Origin: DYFT01 sp041695085
GTDB lineage: Bacteria; Bacteroidota; Ignavibacteria; UBA10030
DNA length: 64,000 nt
Assembly (NCBI GenBank): GCA_041695085.1
Contig: JBGFRO010000019.1
Span: 93,691 to 157,690 of the forward strand
Reading direction: 5' to 3'
Shown: piece by piece, positions 34,483 to 43,511 of the stretch
How the letters are laid out: the number at the start of each line of letters is the position of its first letter
How positions within the stretch are numbered: position 1 is the stretch's first letter
The notes under the pieces: model-generated
What the model was told of the DNA's origin: nothing
Seen by the model: only the letters and a program-made list of their open reading frames with translations
Database searches by the model: none
Made by a program: the position numbers and the translations under genes

Positions 34483-36345
34483 ATGAAGCCGTTTCCTTCC
34501 TATCGAATCATCCTGGCGATCTTGCTCTCTCTGCTCTTCTTCACCAGCTTCGCGATGTCGGAACGGCTGATGGACGGACTTTCGAGCGCAAAGATGTTCT
34601 ATTTCTCAGGCGTTTCGATTGTCGTCCTCTTCACGGTCTCGCTGGGATTGCTGTTTGCGCGGAAACCTCTGACGGTGAAGCTTCATTGGCTCGACGTCAG
34701 CATCTTAGCGTTTTGGGGTTACAATTGCATCCGGCTTGCGTTCACACCCTATGTCTCGTTCGACAACAAGCGGTTTATTGTTCTAACGCTGCTGACACTG
34801 TTGTATTTTGTTTTCAAGTGGGTGCTGCAACGCGACGACCAGGAGAAGGGATGGACGGTTGAGCGCAAGATCGTGATCACCGGCTTTCTCCTCAGCGGAT
34901 TGTTGCAGTCGTTGTTTTGCATTTTACAACTGTATGATATCAATCCGTGGTATTCGAGCCGCTACTTCAAGGTGGTGGGGACGTTTGGAAATCCTGATGC
35001 GGTGGCAGGATATCTTGCGACGGTGATTCCGTTTGCTTTCGGTGTGTGGCAGTTGACACCAAAAGATGAGGCGGAGGTGCGATGGATTCGATTGCTGGGT
35101 ATGGTCACGTTCCTTGCGGGTATCTTCGTGTTGCCGGGCACACTCATTCGCGGTGCCTGGTTGGCAGTGGCTGCGGGAACGGGGTTCTGTCTTGTCTATA
35201 AGTACAGACTATGGGTCAAGCTGAGAGAGCTCTTCATCACAAAGTGGAGGATACTGGCCGGGGCGTTCATTGCACTTCTTTTGTTTTCCGTTGTGATGGT
35301 TGGATTGTATCGGCTCAAGCCCGATTCGGCGTACGGCAGGTTGTTGATCTGGAAGGTGACGTTGGGCATGATTGCGGATGCTCCCCTTTTTGGGATCGGA
35401 TTTGACAGGTTTGCCGTTGAGTATAACAACTATCAAGCAGAGTACTTCGCGTCGGGTAAGGGAACACCGTACGATGAGTGGGTGGCGGGGAATGTCAAAC
35501 AGGCACATAATGAGTTTCTGCAGAGTGTGGCTGAGCTTGGAGCGGTGGGGTGCTTACTTTTTGGATTAATCATTTGGAACCTCTTCAAGATGAAACATTC
35601 CATAAACGACAGGCATCCTGTTCTATTTAGTCAACGAAAAATGGTTATTTGTAGATCAGCAATCTCGTCATACTTGGTAATAGCTTTATTTTCCTTTCCC
35701 TCTCACCTTCTGCCGACAAGTATAAGCTTCTACTTCTTGGTATCGTTCTTATCGGCCTTGATGAAGATGGTGAACATTTCCCCAAATAATTCATTGTCCG
35801 TAGCTTTCAAAGTACTCGCGGGCTGCGTGTTGATTCTTGGGAGTGTATTTGTTGGCTATCTCAAGGAAAGAATTAGCGCGTACATGACATGGCACCAGGC
35901 AGAAGTTGTTGGCCTAAGCGGAGAGCACACTAAGGCAGCGCAACTATTTTCGAAACTTGAAAACGTTTTGTCAGATGATGGGAGATTTCTCTTTAGTTAT
36001 GGAGCAGTACTAGCGACTGCACTTCAGTATGAGAAGGCTTATAGTGTGCTCCAACGCGCATCCAGAAGGTTTAACGATCCGAAACTTTGGATTGCATTGG
36101 CAGAGTGCCAACGCGTAATGGGCAATGAGGATTTGTGGGAAAAATCCCTACAACATTCGATAAATATGACCCCTAATCACTTCTATCCGCGTTACTTACT
36201 TGCAAAAGCTCTCTTTGAGGATGGAAACATTGTGAGGGCAAAGGCTATCGCGAGGCAAATGTTGGCGATGAAAGTGAAGGTGAATTCCAGCGCCATAAAG
36301 GAAATGCGCAAGGAAATGCGATCTTTGCTTCTTATACAGAACTAA
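34483..36345 (+). CDS. Wzy_C / O-antigen-ligase-like membrane protein with TPR tail (copy 2)
   Basis: A 620-residue protein from ATG 34483 (the frame extends to 34372 but is dissimilar to copy 1 there). Residues 1 to about 305 are almost identical to copy 1, including RVDSFDNKRF-like loops. From GIGFDRF onward the proteins differ strongly, although the Wzy_C motif (KQAHNEFLQSVAELGAVG) and TPR-like tail (AYSVLQRASRRFNDPKLW) are kept. It stands 39 bp before P4, a peptide of a different class from P1. Glycan or other transfer to a protein is inferred only. Confidence 0.82.
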   Translation: MKPFPSYRIILAILLSLLFFTSFAMSERLMDGLSSAKMFYFSGVSIVVLFTVSLGLLFARKPLTVKLHWLDVSILAFWGYNCIRLAFTPYVSFDNKRFIVLTLLTLLYFVFKWVLQRDDQEKGWTVERKIVITGFLLSGLLQSLFCILQLYDINPWYSSRYFKVVGTFGNPDAVAGYLATVIPFAFGVWQLTPKDEAEVRWIRLLGMVTFLAGIFVLPGTLIRGAWLAVAAGTGFCLVYKYRLWVKLRELFITKWRILAGAFIALLLFSVVMVGLYRLKPDSAYGRLLIWKVTLGMIADAPLFGIGFDRFAVEYNNYQAEYFASGKGTPYDEWVAGNVKQAHNEFLQSVAELGAVGCLLFGLIIWNLFKMKHSINDRHPVLFSQRKMVICRSAISSYLVIALFSFPSHLLPTSISFYFLVSFLSALMKMVNISPNNSLSVAFKVLAGCVLILGSVFVGYLKERISAYMTWHQAEVVGLSGEHTKAAQLFSKLENVLSDDGRFLFSYGAVLATALQYEKAYSVLQRASRRFNDPKLWIALAECQRVMGNEDLWEKSLQHSINMTPNHFYPRYLLAKALFEDGNIVRAKAIARQMLAMKVKVNSSAIKEMRKEMRSLLLIQN

Positions 36346-36384
36346 TTCATATCATCCAGACAGAATCGCAAGGAGAAAGCAGTT

Positions 36385-36732
36385 ATGTACACGATTAATG
36401 TCACGCGATTGGTTGTACGATCTACAGTTGCGGCTGCAATTCTTTTCTTGGCAGTTTTGAGCGGAAGTGTATCAAACGATCGACTGGATCGAAGTGGGCT
36501 TTATCTCGGTAACCTCCGAGTATTGCTTTTCGTACCAACTGCTGCAGCAAGCGAAGGGAAGCTGTCATGTGAGGCGTGTGTCCAATGTTCAGCCGAATTG
36601 CAGGTTTGTTGCATAATATCATCATGCAACGTATTGGCCTATTGCGAAGCGGTCAGCGACACAGAAGTTTCATGCACTTGTGGACTTGATTCATTTACAG
36701 CATCCTGTGACGATGGGACAGGTCATGGTTAG
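36385..36732 (+). CDS. Cys-rich secreted peptide precursor P4
   Basis: A 115-residue precursor. The leader differs in sequence from P1-P3 but has the same plan: basic start, hydrophobic helix (about 10-28), spacer, then LLFVPTAAA. No Cys in the leader, ten in the core (CEACVQC, VCCIISSC, CTC...). Ribosome binding site AAGGAGA. Followed by a second peptide gene, P5, and then propeller 4, the first of the membrane-anchored (not lipoprotein) propellers. Confidence 0.75.
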   Translation: MYTINVTRLVVRSTVAAAILFLAVLSGSVSNDRLDRSGLYLGNLRVLLFVPTAAASEGKLSCEACVQCSAELQVCCIISSCNVLAYCEAVSDTEVSCTCGLDSFTASCDDGTGHG

Positions 36733-36743
36733 GATTAACTCCG

Positions 36744-36796
36744 GGTTTTCGCATTTAGATTACATAGTCCTACACTGGCGAAACCGCTCATTTTTT
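36744..36796 (+). terminator. Possible terminator between P4 and P5
   Basis: GGTTTTCGC and GCGAAACC can pair with one bulge across a long loop, followed by a T run at 36790. The long loop makes it weak. Confidence 0.3.
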
Positions 36797-36815
36797 AAAT
36801 CCAAGAGTCAATAAC

Positions 36816-37157
36816 ATGAAAACAAAGAAAACCATTGCTGGTAAGAGTCTACTCATGGTATTGTTTGCTGCAGCTATCGTTTCGGGCATTGATCTCCAAA
36901 ATCCGAAGACCAGTAGCATCGGTAATCATCGCGTCAATAGTCTGAATGCATTAAGGATGGCTATGTTTCTTCCAAGCCTTGCTGCCACGGAAGAAGGTGG
37001 AAGCTCATGTAACGCATCGACCACATGCAAGAATGATTCTGTGTTGACATGCTCGGCGAAGTGTACGAGCGAACAGGGTTTGGCGTTTTGTGAATCAGAT
37101 ATTTGGGGTATCGCGTGCGGATGTGGAGAAGATATTACGACGACGGAATGTCCGTGA
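36816..37157 (+). CDS. Cys-rich secreted peptide precursor P5
   Basis: A 113-residue precursor: leader with hydrophobic helix (about 9-24), spacer, AMFLPSLAA, then a core with eight Cys (CNASTTC, CSAKC, ACGCGED, EC). The core pattern (C...TCSAKC...FCES...CGCG) aligns with P6 (SCSIKDC...CSCES...CQC) and loosely with P4. No Cys in the leader. Tandem arrangement with P4 suggests that two peptides may act together, as in two-component bacteriocins, but this is speculation. Confidence 0.72.
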   Translation: MKTKKTIAGKSLLMVLFAAAIVSGIDLQNPKTSSIGNHRVNSLNALRMAMFLPSLAATEEGGSSCNASTTCKNDSVLTCSAKCTSEQGLAFCESDIWGIACGCGEDITTTECP

Positions 37158-37179
37158 CATCTAGGGAGCAAGTGTAGCC

Positions 37180-37212
37180 GAGGAATCCACAAGATTCCCT
37201 CTATTTTTTTTG
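37180..37212 (+). terminator. Rho-independent terminator after P5
   Basis: GAGGAATC pairs with GATTCC(C)TC around a five-base loop, followed by a run of T. It separates the peptide pair from propeller 4. Confidence 0.75.
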
Positions 37213-37410
37213 TTGGGCCGCAGCTATAGGATGTTACTCAATCCCTGTTGTACAATCGCTAAACGAAAAACATTTCTGGATCTCAGTTTTGGACTGGAAA
37301 ATCAGGACAGCATCGGCTGGAATGGGAATCTCGACGTCTTTGCGATCGTCGGATGACCCACTCGTGTTTCAGACGCTCTAACTCACCATAATCTGAGATA
37401 AGAATCATTC

Positions 37411-38472
37411 ATGGTCATCGTACATTCAAAATCCATTCCGAAAAAATTTCGTAGGCAGTTTCTCTTTATTATCACCATTGTGATTCTTAGTGTAGTTCTT
37501 GTTTTTTCGATTTGGATCTATCGAGAAAAGAGGTTGTCCCCTGAAGTAGTTGTCCTGACAGCGACAAAGGCGGTCGAGGAGCTTCCCTCGTTGGACCAAC
37601 CCATCATTTTCGGTCCTGCGGGAGTCGCCATATATCACAACCATCTGTATGTTGCAGATAAAAAGAACAACCGAATTCTAATTCTCGATACAACTTTTTC
37701 TTTCGCTCGACATATTGGTAAGAAGGGCCGAGGACCCGCTGAGCTTGAAGGTCCAACAACGGTAAGAGTCCGCAATGAGAAACTTTATGTTGGTGAAACA
37801 GGGAACCAACGGATCCAGATAATGGATCTTCAAGGAAATTACATCAGTTCGTTTGCGGTCCGCCAGTCACCCGTGTTGAACTTTGCAGTAAGCTCGGACG
37901 GATTTATATTTCTCCACGAGCCTCAATCTGAGCATCTTGTGTCGGTATTCGACGAAAGCGGAACGACAAGAGAGTCGTTTGGCGAACTCTTTCCTTTTGA
38001 TGATTCACGTATGCGACGGGTCAAGAATTCTTGTCTTGTCGAGCTCGACGATGATGATAATGTATATGTAGCTCTCTACGAAAGGGCAATTGTAAGAAAA
38101 TACGATAAGACGCGACAAGTGTTATGGGAAAACGATCTCTCCAGTCATCGGGCCGTAAGAAATCGGCTTGAAGAGATTAAAGCAAGAATGGCAAAAGATG
38201 AAAGACTAAAGTACGGTCTAACGTCAGTTGTGGTCGATGTGAAGTACCTTGACGAGAATCTCTTTCTTCTGGGAACACTTTCCTCAACCGATGCGAGAAT
38301 ATTCGTATTGAATTGTTGGGCAGGTGAACTAAAAGCTGAAATAAATATTGACAGGAAGAATAGATATATCTTCCATTTTGCTGTAGCCACCGAGGATAGA
38401 GTCTTCTTTACTGATCGACTGACGCATTCGATTGTTCTGGCAGAGCGGACCGCTAGTGGGAACGAACGATGA
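37411..38472 (+). CDS. 6-bladed beta-propeller, membrane-anchored (propeller 4)
   Basis: A 353-residue protein with an N-terminal membrane helix (about 15-38) rather than a lipobox. NHL-like blades are clear: GVAIYHNHLYVADKKNNRIL, then IGKKGRGPAELEGP, then KLYVGETGNQRIQIMD. It is similar to propellers 5 and 8. The class correlates with peptides P4/P5/P6 and P8/P9 rather than with P1-P3. Predicted to face the periplasm. Confidence 0.82.
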   Translation: MVIVHSKSIPKKFRRQFLFIITIVILSVVLVFSIWIYREKRLSPEVVVLTATKAVEELPSLDQPIIFGPAGVAIYHNHLYVADKKNNRILILDTTFSFARHIGKKGRGPAELEGPTTVRVRNEKLYVGETGNQRIQIMDLQGNYISSFAVRQSPVLNFAVSSDGFIFLHEPQSEHLVSVFDESGTTRESFGELFPFDDSRMRRVKNSCLVELDDDDNVYVALYERAIVRKYDKTRQVLWENDLSSHRAVRNRLEEIKARMAKDERLKYGLTSVVVDVKYLDENLFLLGTLSSTDARIFVLNCWAGELKAEINIDRKNRYIFHFAVATEDRVFFTDRLTHSIVLAERTASGNER

Positions 38473-38503
38473 AGAATATTCAGTCCTTCGATGGATTTTC
38501 AAC

Positions 38504-38988
38504 ATGAGTCAGTTTTCGAGAAGAACGGTGGCATTGTCTTGTGTAACAATCATCATGCTCGTCCTGATCATCGTGGCTGGTATCTTCCTTCATGTGACTT
38601 CAGCAAACAATTCGAAAATTGGGAAACTCAACTTTCAATTTTCAAATTTGTCTCAAGAAATGATTGTGCTGCTTGCCTCTTTGAAGAGGCCAAGGAATTG
38701 AAAAGAATCGATGACTCCTTTAAGAACGTAGCAATTCGTGTGGTCACAGTAGATTCATCCCGGACCACGCCACGGAGCTATCGAGAAGTGTGTGATTGTA
38801 CGTTCAGAATATATTTCGGAGGTTTATCAGTCGGACAAAAAATCACTATTTTGAAAACGCCTTATCTTGTTATTGTAAGCCCCTTTCGGCAAATCCTCGC
38901 GACATACTACCCAGAAGTGGGAAACGCACAAAAGAGAAATCAATTTTACACACAAGTGCGAGCTATTCTCGCTTCCGGGATTCAGTGA
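38504..38988 (+). pseudogene. Membrane-anchored thioredoxin-like gene (CAAC) with frameshift
   Basis: The N-terminal part (MSQFSRRTVALSCVTIIML, a membrane anchor) and the C-terminal part (FVSRNDCAACLFEEAKE, LKTPYLVIVSPFRQI, KRNQFYTQVRAIL) lie in different frames, meeting in the AT-rich stretch about 38620-38665. Both halves match the CSSC proteins elsewhere. A single-base indel, or a sequencing error, would explain it. Confidence 0.72.
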
Positions 38989-39317
38989 GTTTCTCCCCTG
39001 CGATATGCGAGAGTTGGATCTTGTTAATCACCACCATTTCGGTTGGAGAACACTCAAAACAATTCGCTTGATGCGAAAGGAGGTGACCGTACGTAACGAG
39101 ATTGTCCCGGTTATTGTTGAGATTCCAATGGCGATGGGAGGTTGGCCGGAGTTTATCGAACGCAGATCAATGCAGAAGAATGCCGTCACACAGGGTCATC
39201 GCTGAGGGAACAGATCCGTTGCGAACGCTTCTTCGTTCCGCACATTGCGCTTACACTGCAAAATGGCGGTTAATTTGTGTAATCAATACTCACAATCAAC
39301 AATCTAAGGAGGTCGTC
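38989..39317. other. Spacer between frameshifted oxidoreductase and P6
   Basis: No recognisable gene. A 66-codon open frame (39005-39205) has no family resemblance. The last bases carry the AAGGAGGTCGTC block that precedes P6 and closely resembles the leaders of P1-P3. Confidence 0.4.
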
Positions 39318-39665
39318 ATGTCCATACAAACCGAGAGGGTCGCCAGGACGATATTGAGAATCGTCACAGGAATCTTTTTTGTCTTTCTCCTCTTCTTCAA
39401 TATGAGAATTGCGTTAGACACGAGAAGCTCCGGGGACATAAATCTTTTCGGATTAAAAATGTCGGCGTTCATTCCAAGTGCGGTGGCGAGTGAATCTGCT
39501 CCGCCTAAATGTAACTGTAGCGTAGAGGTGGAATGTTCAGACAAATCAAAAGTTTCATGTTCGATCAAGGATTGTGCGGGCGAATGCTCGTGTGAGTCGA
39601 ACTTTAACGGTGTAACATGTCAATGCAAGACTACCCTTAGCCATGGTTACTGTCCACCAGCCTAG
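39318..39665 (+). CDS. Cys-rich secreted peptide precursor P6
   Basis: A 115-residue precursor from ATG 39318 behind AAGGAGG; an in-frame upstream extension is ignored. The leader is related to P1-P3 (IALDTRSSGDINLFGLKMSA, then FIPSAVAS), but the ten-Cys core (CNCSVEVEC, CSIKDC, CSCES, CQC) is of the P5 class. It is thus a mosaic of one leader family with another core family. The downstream propeller 5 is of the same class as propeller 4 behind P4/P5. Confidence 0.78.
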   Translation: MSIQTERVARTILRIVTGIFFVFLLFFNMRIALDTRSSGDINLFGLKMSAFIPSAVASESAPPKCNCSVEVECSDKSKVSCSIKDCAGECSCESNFNGVTCQCKTTLSHGYCPPA

Positions 39666-39965
39666 AGATGGCGGCAAAATCGAGATGAGCCTTATTTGCT
39701 CCCTCATTTGCTGGAGGAGGTTATGAATCCGTTGCAGTGATTGACTCATTCCGGCGACACGTGTGTGGGGGTAGAAAACACAATCGAACAAGTACAACTT
39801 CGCGATCGGATCATTCTGCTGCCTCTGTTTGCATTGATCGCCCGTAAACGGAGGCAGCATGATGGTTTATAATGCCAAAAGGTTTCTGGGACTCCAATTG
39901 ACTCGTAAGAGCAATGCTCAAACTGACACCAGCAAACTTCCATCGACATCGAAAGGTACGATGAT
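39666..39965. other. Spacer with long hairpin between P6 and propeller 5
   Basis: No gene visible. A stem of about 13 bp with one mismatch (TGCTGCCTC-T-GTTT / AAAC-G-GAGGCAGCA, 39817-39859) is the main structure; it lacks a T run. It could act as a processing or stability element separating peptide and propeller messages. Confidence 0.45.
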
Positions 39966-41000
39966 ATGGATCAGCAAATCGTTAGGCGGGTTGGCGTCAT
40001 TCTGGTTTTAAGCATTCTTGTTATCGCGACTGTTGTCCTGTTCTCCGTTTATAGAAGACCTACGTACGAACCTGAAACCGTACGGTTCGTCGTCAGAGAG
40101 ACACAAGAAAGACTTGGAAGGGATGAATTAGGCTTGCTTTACAAGCCACATTCCTTGGCAATATACAAAGATGAGATATTCATTGTCGATCGGGGTAATC
40201 ATAGGATTGTAGTCCTTCAAAAGGACGGCGTGGGGGCAAGGGTGCTCGGAAAGAGAGGTAAGGGGCCGGCAGAATTCACGAACCCCACAAACATAAGGGT
40301 GAAGAATGGTAAGATCTTTGTTGCTGACGAAGGTAACCAAAGAATACAGATTTTGACTCTTGAAGGGGAGTACCTGCATTCCTTCAACGCAAGGTTATTC
40401 TCATTCATGAACATTGCAGTCAATTCCAACAATCACATCTTCCTCAATGGCTATCAAACCGATGACTTAGTGCTGGAATTTGACGAGAGTGGCCGACGTG
40501 TTAACGCGTTCGGGTCTCATGTTGCGTTTGATGATCCGAGAATGCAAAAAGCCAAGAATGCGATACTTCTCGAGGTGGATGAACACGACAATGTCTATTC
40601 CATTTTCTATGAGTTGCCATTAATCCGTAAATATAATAGTGGAGGAAAATTAGTTTGGGAGGAAGATATATCGTGGATTCCGGAGATCCGCGACCGCAAA
40701 AGGGAAATAGACGATCTTAACAAACAGGAGGGAATGGCGAAGTATAACCTGTACTCCTTAGTTCTTCAGGTTCAATACGATGCTGGCCTCTTGCATCTTC
40801 TTCCCTCGACAAGGCTCGAGAATCAACCCATCCTTTCGTTCGGGGTGGGTGACGGTGTTTTGTATCGCAAAGGAATCCTTGAAACGAAGGGAAACATCGT
40901 TTTTTCCTTTCAACTGGATGAGGAAGGCACGCTGTACTTTGTGGATAATATCGCCAACGTTGTTGGCAAGGCCTTTTCCTCACGCTCCCCAACCCCGTGA
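39966..41000 (+). CDS. 6-bladed beta-propeller, membrane-anchored (propeller 5)
   Basis: A 344-residue protein with an N-terminal helix (about 10-29) and NHL-type blades (SLAIYKDEIFIVDRGNHRIV, LGKRGKGPAEFTNP, KIFVADEGNQRIQIL). Very close in plan to propeller 4 (both EDI/EDL S after the fifth blade and long charged insert DRKREIDDLNKQEG). No lipobox. Follows P6. Predicted periplasmic, membrane-tethered. Confidence 0.82.
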   Translation: MDQQIVRRVGVILVLSILVIATVVLFSVYRRPTYEPETVRFVVRETQERLGRDELGLLYKPHSLAIYKDEIFIVDRGNHRIVVLQKDGVGARVLGKRGKGPAEFTNPTNIRVKNGKIFVADEGNQRIQILTLEGEYLHSFNARLFSFMNIAVNSNNHIFLNGYQTDDLVLEFDESGRRVNAFGSHVAFDDPRMQKAKNAILLEVDEHDNVYSIFYELPLIRKYNSGGKLVWEEDISWIPEIRDRKREIDDLNKQEGMAKYNLYSLVLQVQYDAGLLHLLPSTRLENQPILSFGVGDGVLYRKGILETKGNIVFSFQLDEEGTLYFVDNIANVVGKAFSSRSPTP

Positions 41001-41042
41001 GATATATCCTTCCTTAATACTGAATTGACTGTCAAGCCGACT

Positions 41043-41696
41043 ATGAAACGAGCTACACCATACCTTGCCGCCGTGTTGTTTCTCCTCATCGCTAATATAG
41101 TCCAGATTGTCAGTTCTTTGGATAGATCGAATGAGGTTCAAAAACTCAAAGAGACAATCGCCTCGCTACAAAACAAAATCTCATCGACCGGTTTCTCGGA
41201 GAAACTGCTGGGGCAAGAGGTGCGATTCGATCGACTTTCTGAGAAGGGGGGCAAACAACGAAGCAGCTTTATGCTGCTTTCCTTCTTTTCATTCAGGGAT
41301 TGTTCTTCTTGCTTGACGGAGGAAACGTTTGAATGGGAGAAACTTCATCGACTTCATCGTGAGGTTAATGTGCTCGCGCTCTGCACAGATACTAGTGAAG
41401 GCAACCTCTATCGTTACAAAGCAAAGTACCAACCAACATTTGCCGTTTATCCGGATGAAGAAAGGCTGGTTAGCAAGCTGGGCATTACAAAAACACCATT
41501 TGTACTCTTGCTCAATAAACATGGAAGGATTGTTCTTGCCCGCCACGCAAAGGTAGGTGAAGACGAGGCTAGAAGGATATTTTATGAACAGATAACTCAT
41601 CTTCTGCATGAACAAACGCCCCGGTCATCAGAGGCGGTAGCGAAACCAAGTATGAGGCAAGGTGAAGCGGAATCCGCGAACGCCGGCTCCCATTGA
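41043..41696 (+). CDS. Membrane-anchored thioredoxin-like protein (CSSC)
   Basis: About 217 residues from ATG 41043 (TTG 41025 possible). N-terminal helix (LAAVLFLLIANIVQI), short coiled coil, active site FRDCSSCLTEE, and TKTPFVLLLN with the cis-Pro. The C-terminal tail is longer than in relatives. Predicted periplasmic thiol oxidoreductase of the P6 cassette. Confidence 0.75.
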   Translation: MKRATPYLAAVLFLLIANIVQIVSSLDRSNEVQKLKETIASLQNKISSTGFSEKLLGQEVRFDRLSEKGGKQRSSFMLLSFFSFRDCSSCLTEETFEWEKLHRLHREVNVLALCTDTSEGNLYRYKAKYQPTFAVYPDEERLVSKLGITKTPFVLLLNKHGRIVLARHAKVGEDEARRIFYEQITHLLHEQTPRSSEAVAKPSMRQGEAESANAGSH

Positions 41697-41768
41697 TACC
41701 GGATTGGCACTGAGATCTCATCCTTCGAACGATTACGTGTCTCTTTTTGTCCCAGGAGGTACGAAAGT

Positions 41769-42365
41769 ATGATATCCAGGCGCACGTTTGTTCTCACGGT
41801 CGTTGTCTTTCTTTTTCTGAATGGGCTGTTGATCTATGCGAACGTGCAGAGGCAAAGCAGGATCGCGTTGCTCAGTTCACAGCTTCAGGAGCACGAAAGA
41901 ATAAACGCGAAGTATCTACAACGGAACCAGGTCTTCAGACTCGCAAGAAAAAACAGGGTAGAACGCGAGCCGAAAACGCCCCTCAAGGTTGTGGCGCTGG
42001 TAACAGACCGAGGCTGCAGTAGCTGCATTCGAGAGGTCATTCAGGAACTTAACGCATTCAGTTCAACATACCCCGGCAACGTGGAGGTGTACTATCAGGG
42101 GCCCAATCCCCAATACTTGCCAACCATGGGGGCAGATTTCCGTTTTACCGCACTTCCCGATCTCGCCGAGGCATTCTGGGATCCACCGCTCGTGAAAGAA
42201 TCGATGTTGTTGTTGGTTGATTCTGATGATGTGGTGATACTCGCGGCCAACATCACCACGGAAACACTGCCGAAGGCGAGAAGTTTTTTCGAAAGGGCCG
42301 AGCGTTTAATGCGAATTCTCACCGGAGATGAAAAAGATACTTCTTCTCACACTCCCGACCCTTAG
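41769..42365 (+). CDS. Membrane-anchored thioredoxin-like protein (GCSSC), divergent
   Basis: A 198-residue protein behind AGGAGG. One helix (about 6-25), then a coiled-coil-like stretch and a domain with DRGCSSCIREVIQEL. The cis-Pro region is less clear (KESMLLLVDSDD). It is less similar to the other CSSC proteins. Its end overlaps the following peptidase gene by 38 bp, suggesting coupled expression. Confidence 0.65.
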   Translation: MISRRTFVLTVVVFLFLNGLLIYANVQRQSRIALLSSQLQEHERINAKYLQRNQVFRLARKNRVEREPKTPLKVVALVTDRGCSSCIREVIQELNAFSSTYPGNVEVYYQGPNPQYLPTMGADFRFTALPDLAEAFWDPPLVKESMLLLVDSDDVVILAANITTETLPKARSFFERAERLMRILTGDEKDTSSHTPDP

Positions 42366-42867
42366 TCTCCTTGTTCTGATCGTGCCATCGGACTGGTTAC
42401 TGATATACCAGTCTGTGTTGTCAAGCTCGGCAGAGAGGTCGAGAATGGCGTTCCCCATCCGAGGTATCCAGATAGACCAGATCGAGGATACCTTTGGTGC
42501 TGCTCGTTCCGGAGGAAGATCACACGAAGGGGTTGATCTTTTTTCCATGCGGGGAACAATGGTGCACAGTGTCTGTGAAGGCGTGGTCACGTATGCCGGC
42601 AGAGACGGTCTCGGAGGAAATGTTGTAAAGATCGTTGGTCGGGATCGGCGCCTCTACTACTATGCTCATCTCAGCTCCATCTTCGATCTCCGGCCTGGCA
42701 GGATCATTCGCGCTGGCGAGCCAATTGGTCTGGTGGGCAACACCGGTAACGCTGTTTCTACTCCGCCTCACCTTCACTTCGAGATCATGGAAATAACCTG
42801 GCCATTCCCTCTCATCACAAAAAACGTGAATCCTTACCACGAGTTGAAAAGCGCAAAGGGCGATTAA
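42328..42867 (+). CDS. M23 family (LytM-type) zinc metallopeptidase
   Basis: A 179-residue protein with an N-terminal hydrophobic segment (about 5-20) and a compact M23 domain. Zinc ligands are visible as HEGVD (HxxxD) and HLHFE (HxH), with the usual GxxGNTGN loop. Family members cleave peptide crosslinks in peptidoglycan or, like lysostaphin-type and some processing enzymes, Gly-rich peptides. Here it overlaps an oxidoreductase gene at the end of a peptide cassette, so a role in peptide processing or passage through the wall is possible but unproven. Confidence 0.82.
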   Translation: MKKILLLTLPTLSLLVLIVPSDWLLIYQSVLSSSAERSRMAFPIRGIQIDQIEDTFGAARSGGRSHEGVDLFSMRGTMVHSVCEGVVTYAGRDGLGGNVVKIVGRDRRLYYYAHLSSIFDLRPGRIIRAGEPIGLVGNTGNAVSTPPHLHFEIMEITWPFPLITKNVNPYHELKSAKGD

Positions 42868-42891
42868 CTTTGTTGTTCTGATTTAATAACA

Positions 42892-43193
42892 GATGCTACG
42901 CTGAAGCTCGATTTATCCCTTCTCGCAGGTCTGTCCTTTGAACGACCGTGAGTGCGCGTCGGCAAACCGGCTAAAGAATCTTTTGCGCAGAGGCCTCCGA
43001 AATCGTTGGCGCTGTGTGCGGGCAGCCCTCTCCCGTGCGTTTTGATTTCGGCCACGTACACTCCTGACAATCAGTTGCAGGGCTCTCCGAGGCCGAAATC
43101 AACGGGCTGTGGGGAGGCTGCTCGTTCGCGTGCGTTACGATTTCGGAAAGCTTTCTTTGGTTACTTTCTTTGGCATCAAAGAAAGTAACATCC
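42892..43193 (+). repeat. 301-bp inverted-repeat element, copy 2
   Basis: Opposite orientation to the copy at 14790. The ends are GATGCTAC (one mismatch) and GTAACATC, and the hairpin GTTACTTTCTTTG / CAAAGAAAGTAAC lies at 43161-43190. Its presence in both the ordered region and the island shows that it moves independently of the cassettes. Confidence 0.75.
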
Positions 43194-43331
43194 AAAAGGA
43201 ACCCTGAGAACATCGAAAAAGGCTGTTTGCGTAACATCAGCGGTCATGAATCAGGGCTTCACCACGCTGGATGAAAATAAAAATTCGGTTGTCTATGGTA
43301 GAATTATTTTCATAGCAGTTAATAAAACGCA

Positions 43332-43442
43332 ATGTCCCTCCCCTCCTTTCCCATACGCCCTCCGGTTACAACGATCATGCTCTTCCTTGGCATGATGCTG
43401 TTTGTCGCCTTGGTGTTCCAACCTCGACAGACGGCGTGGTGA
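43332..43442 (+). pseudogene. 5' fragment of a second, divergent RND gene
   Basis: Thirty-six codons beginning MSLPSFPIRPPVTTIMLF resemble, but are not identical to, the start of the RND gene at 48305, then run into a stop. It marks a former pump gene from a different paralogue or an older copy. Confidence 0.6.
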
Positions 43443-43511
43443 GGGTTTGCAAAAAGCCCGAAAAAAGTGCACCTTCACACCTGGAATTCCCAACCAAGAA
43501 AGTGTATGATC

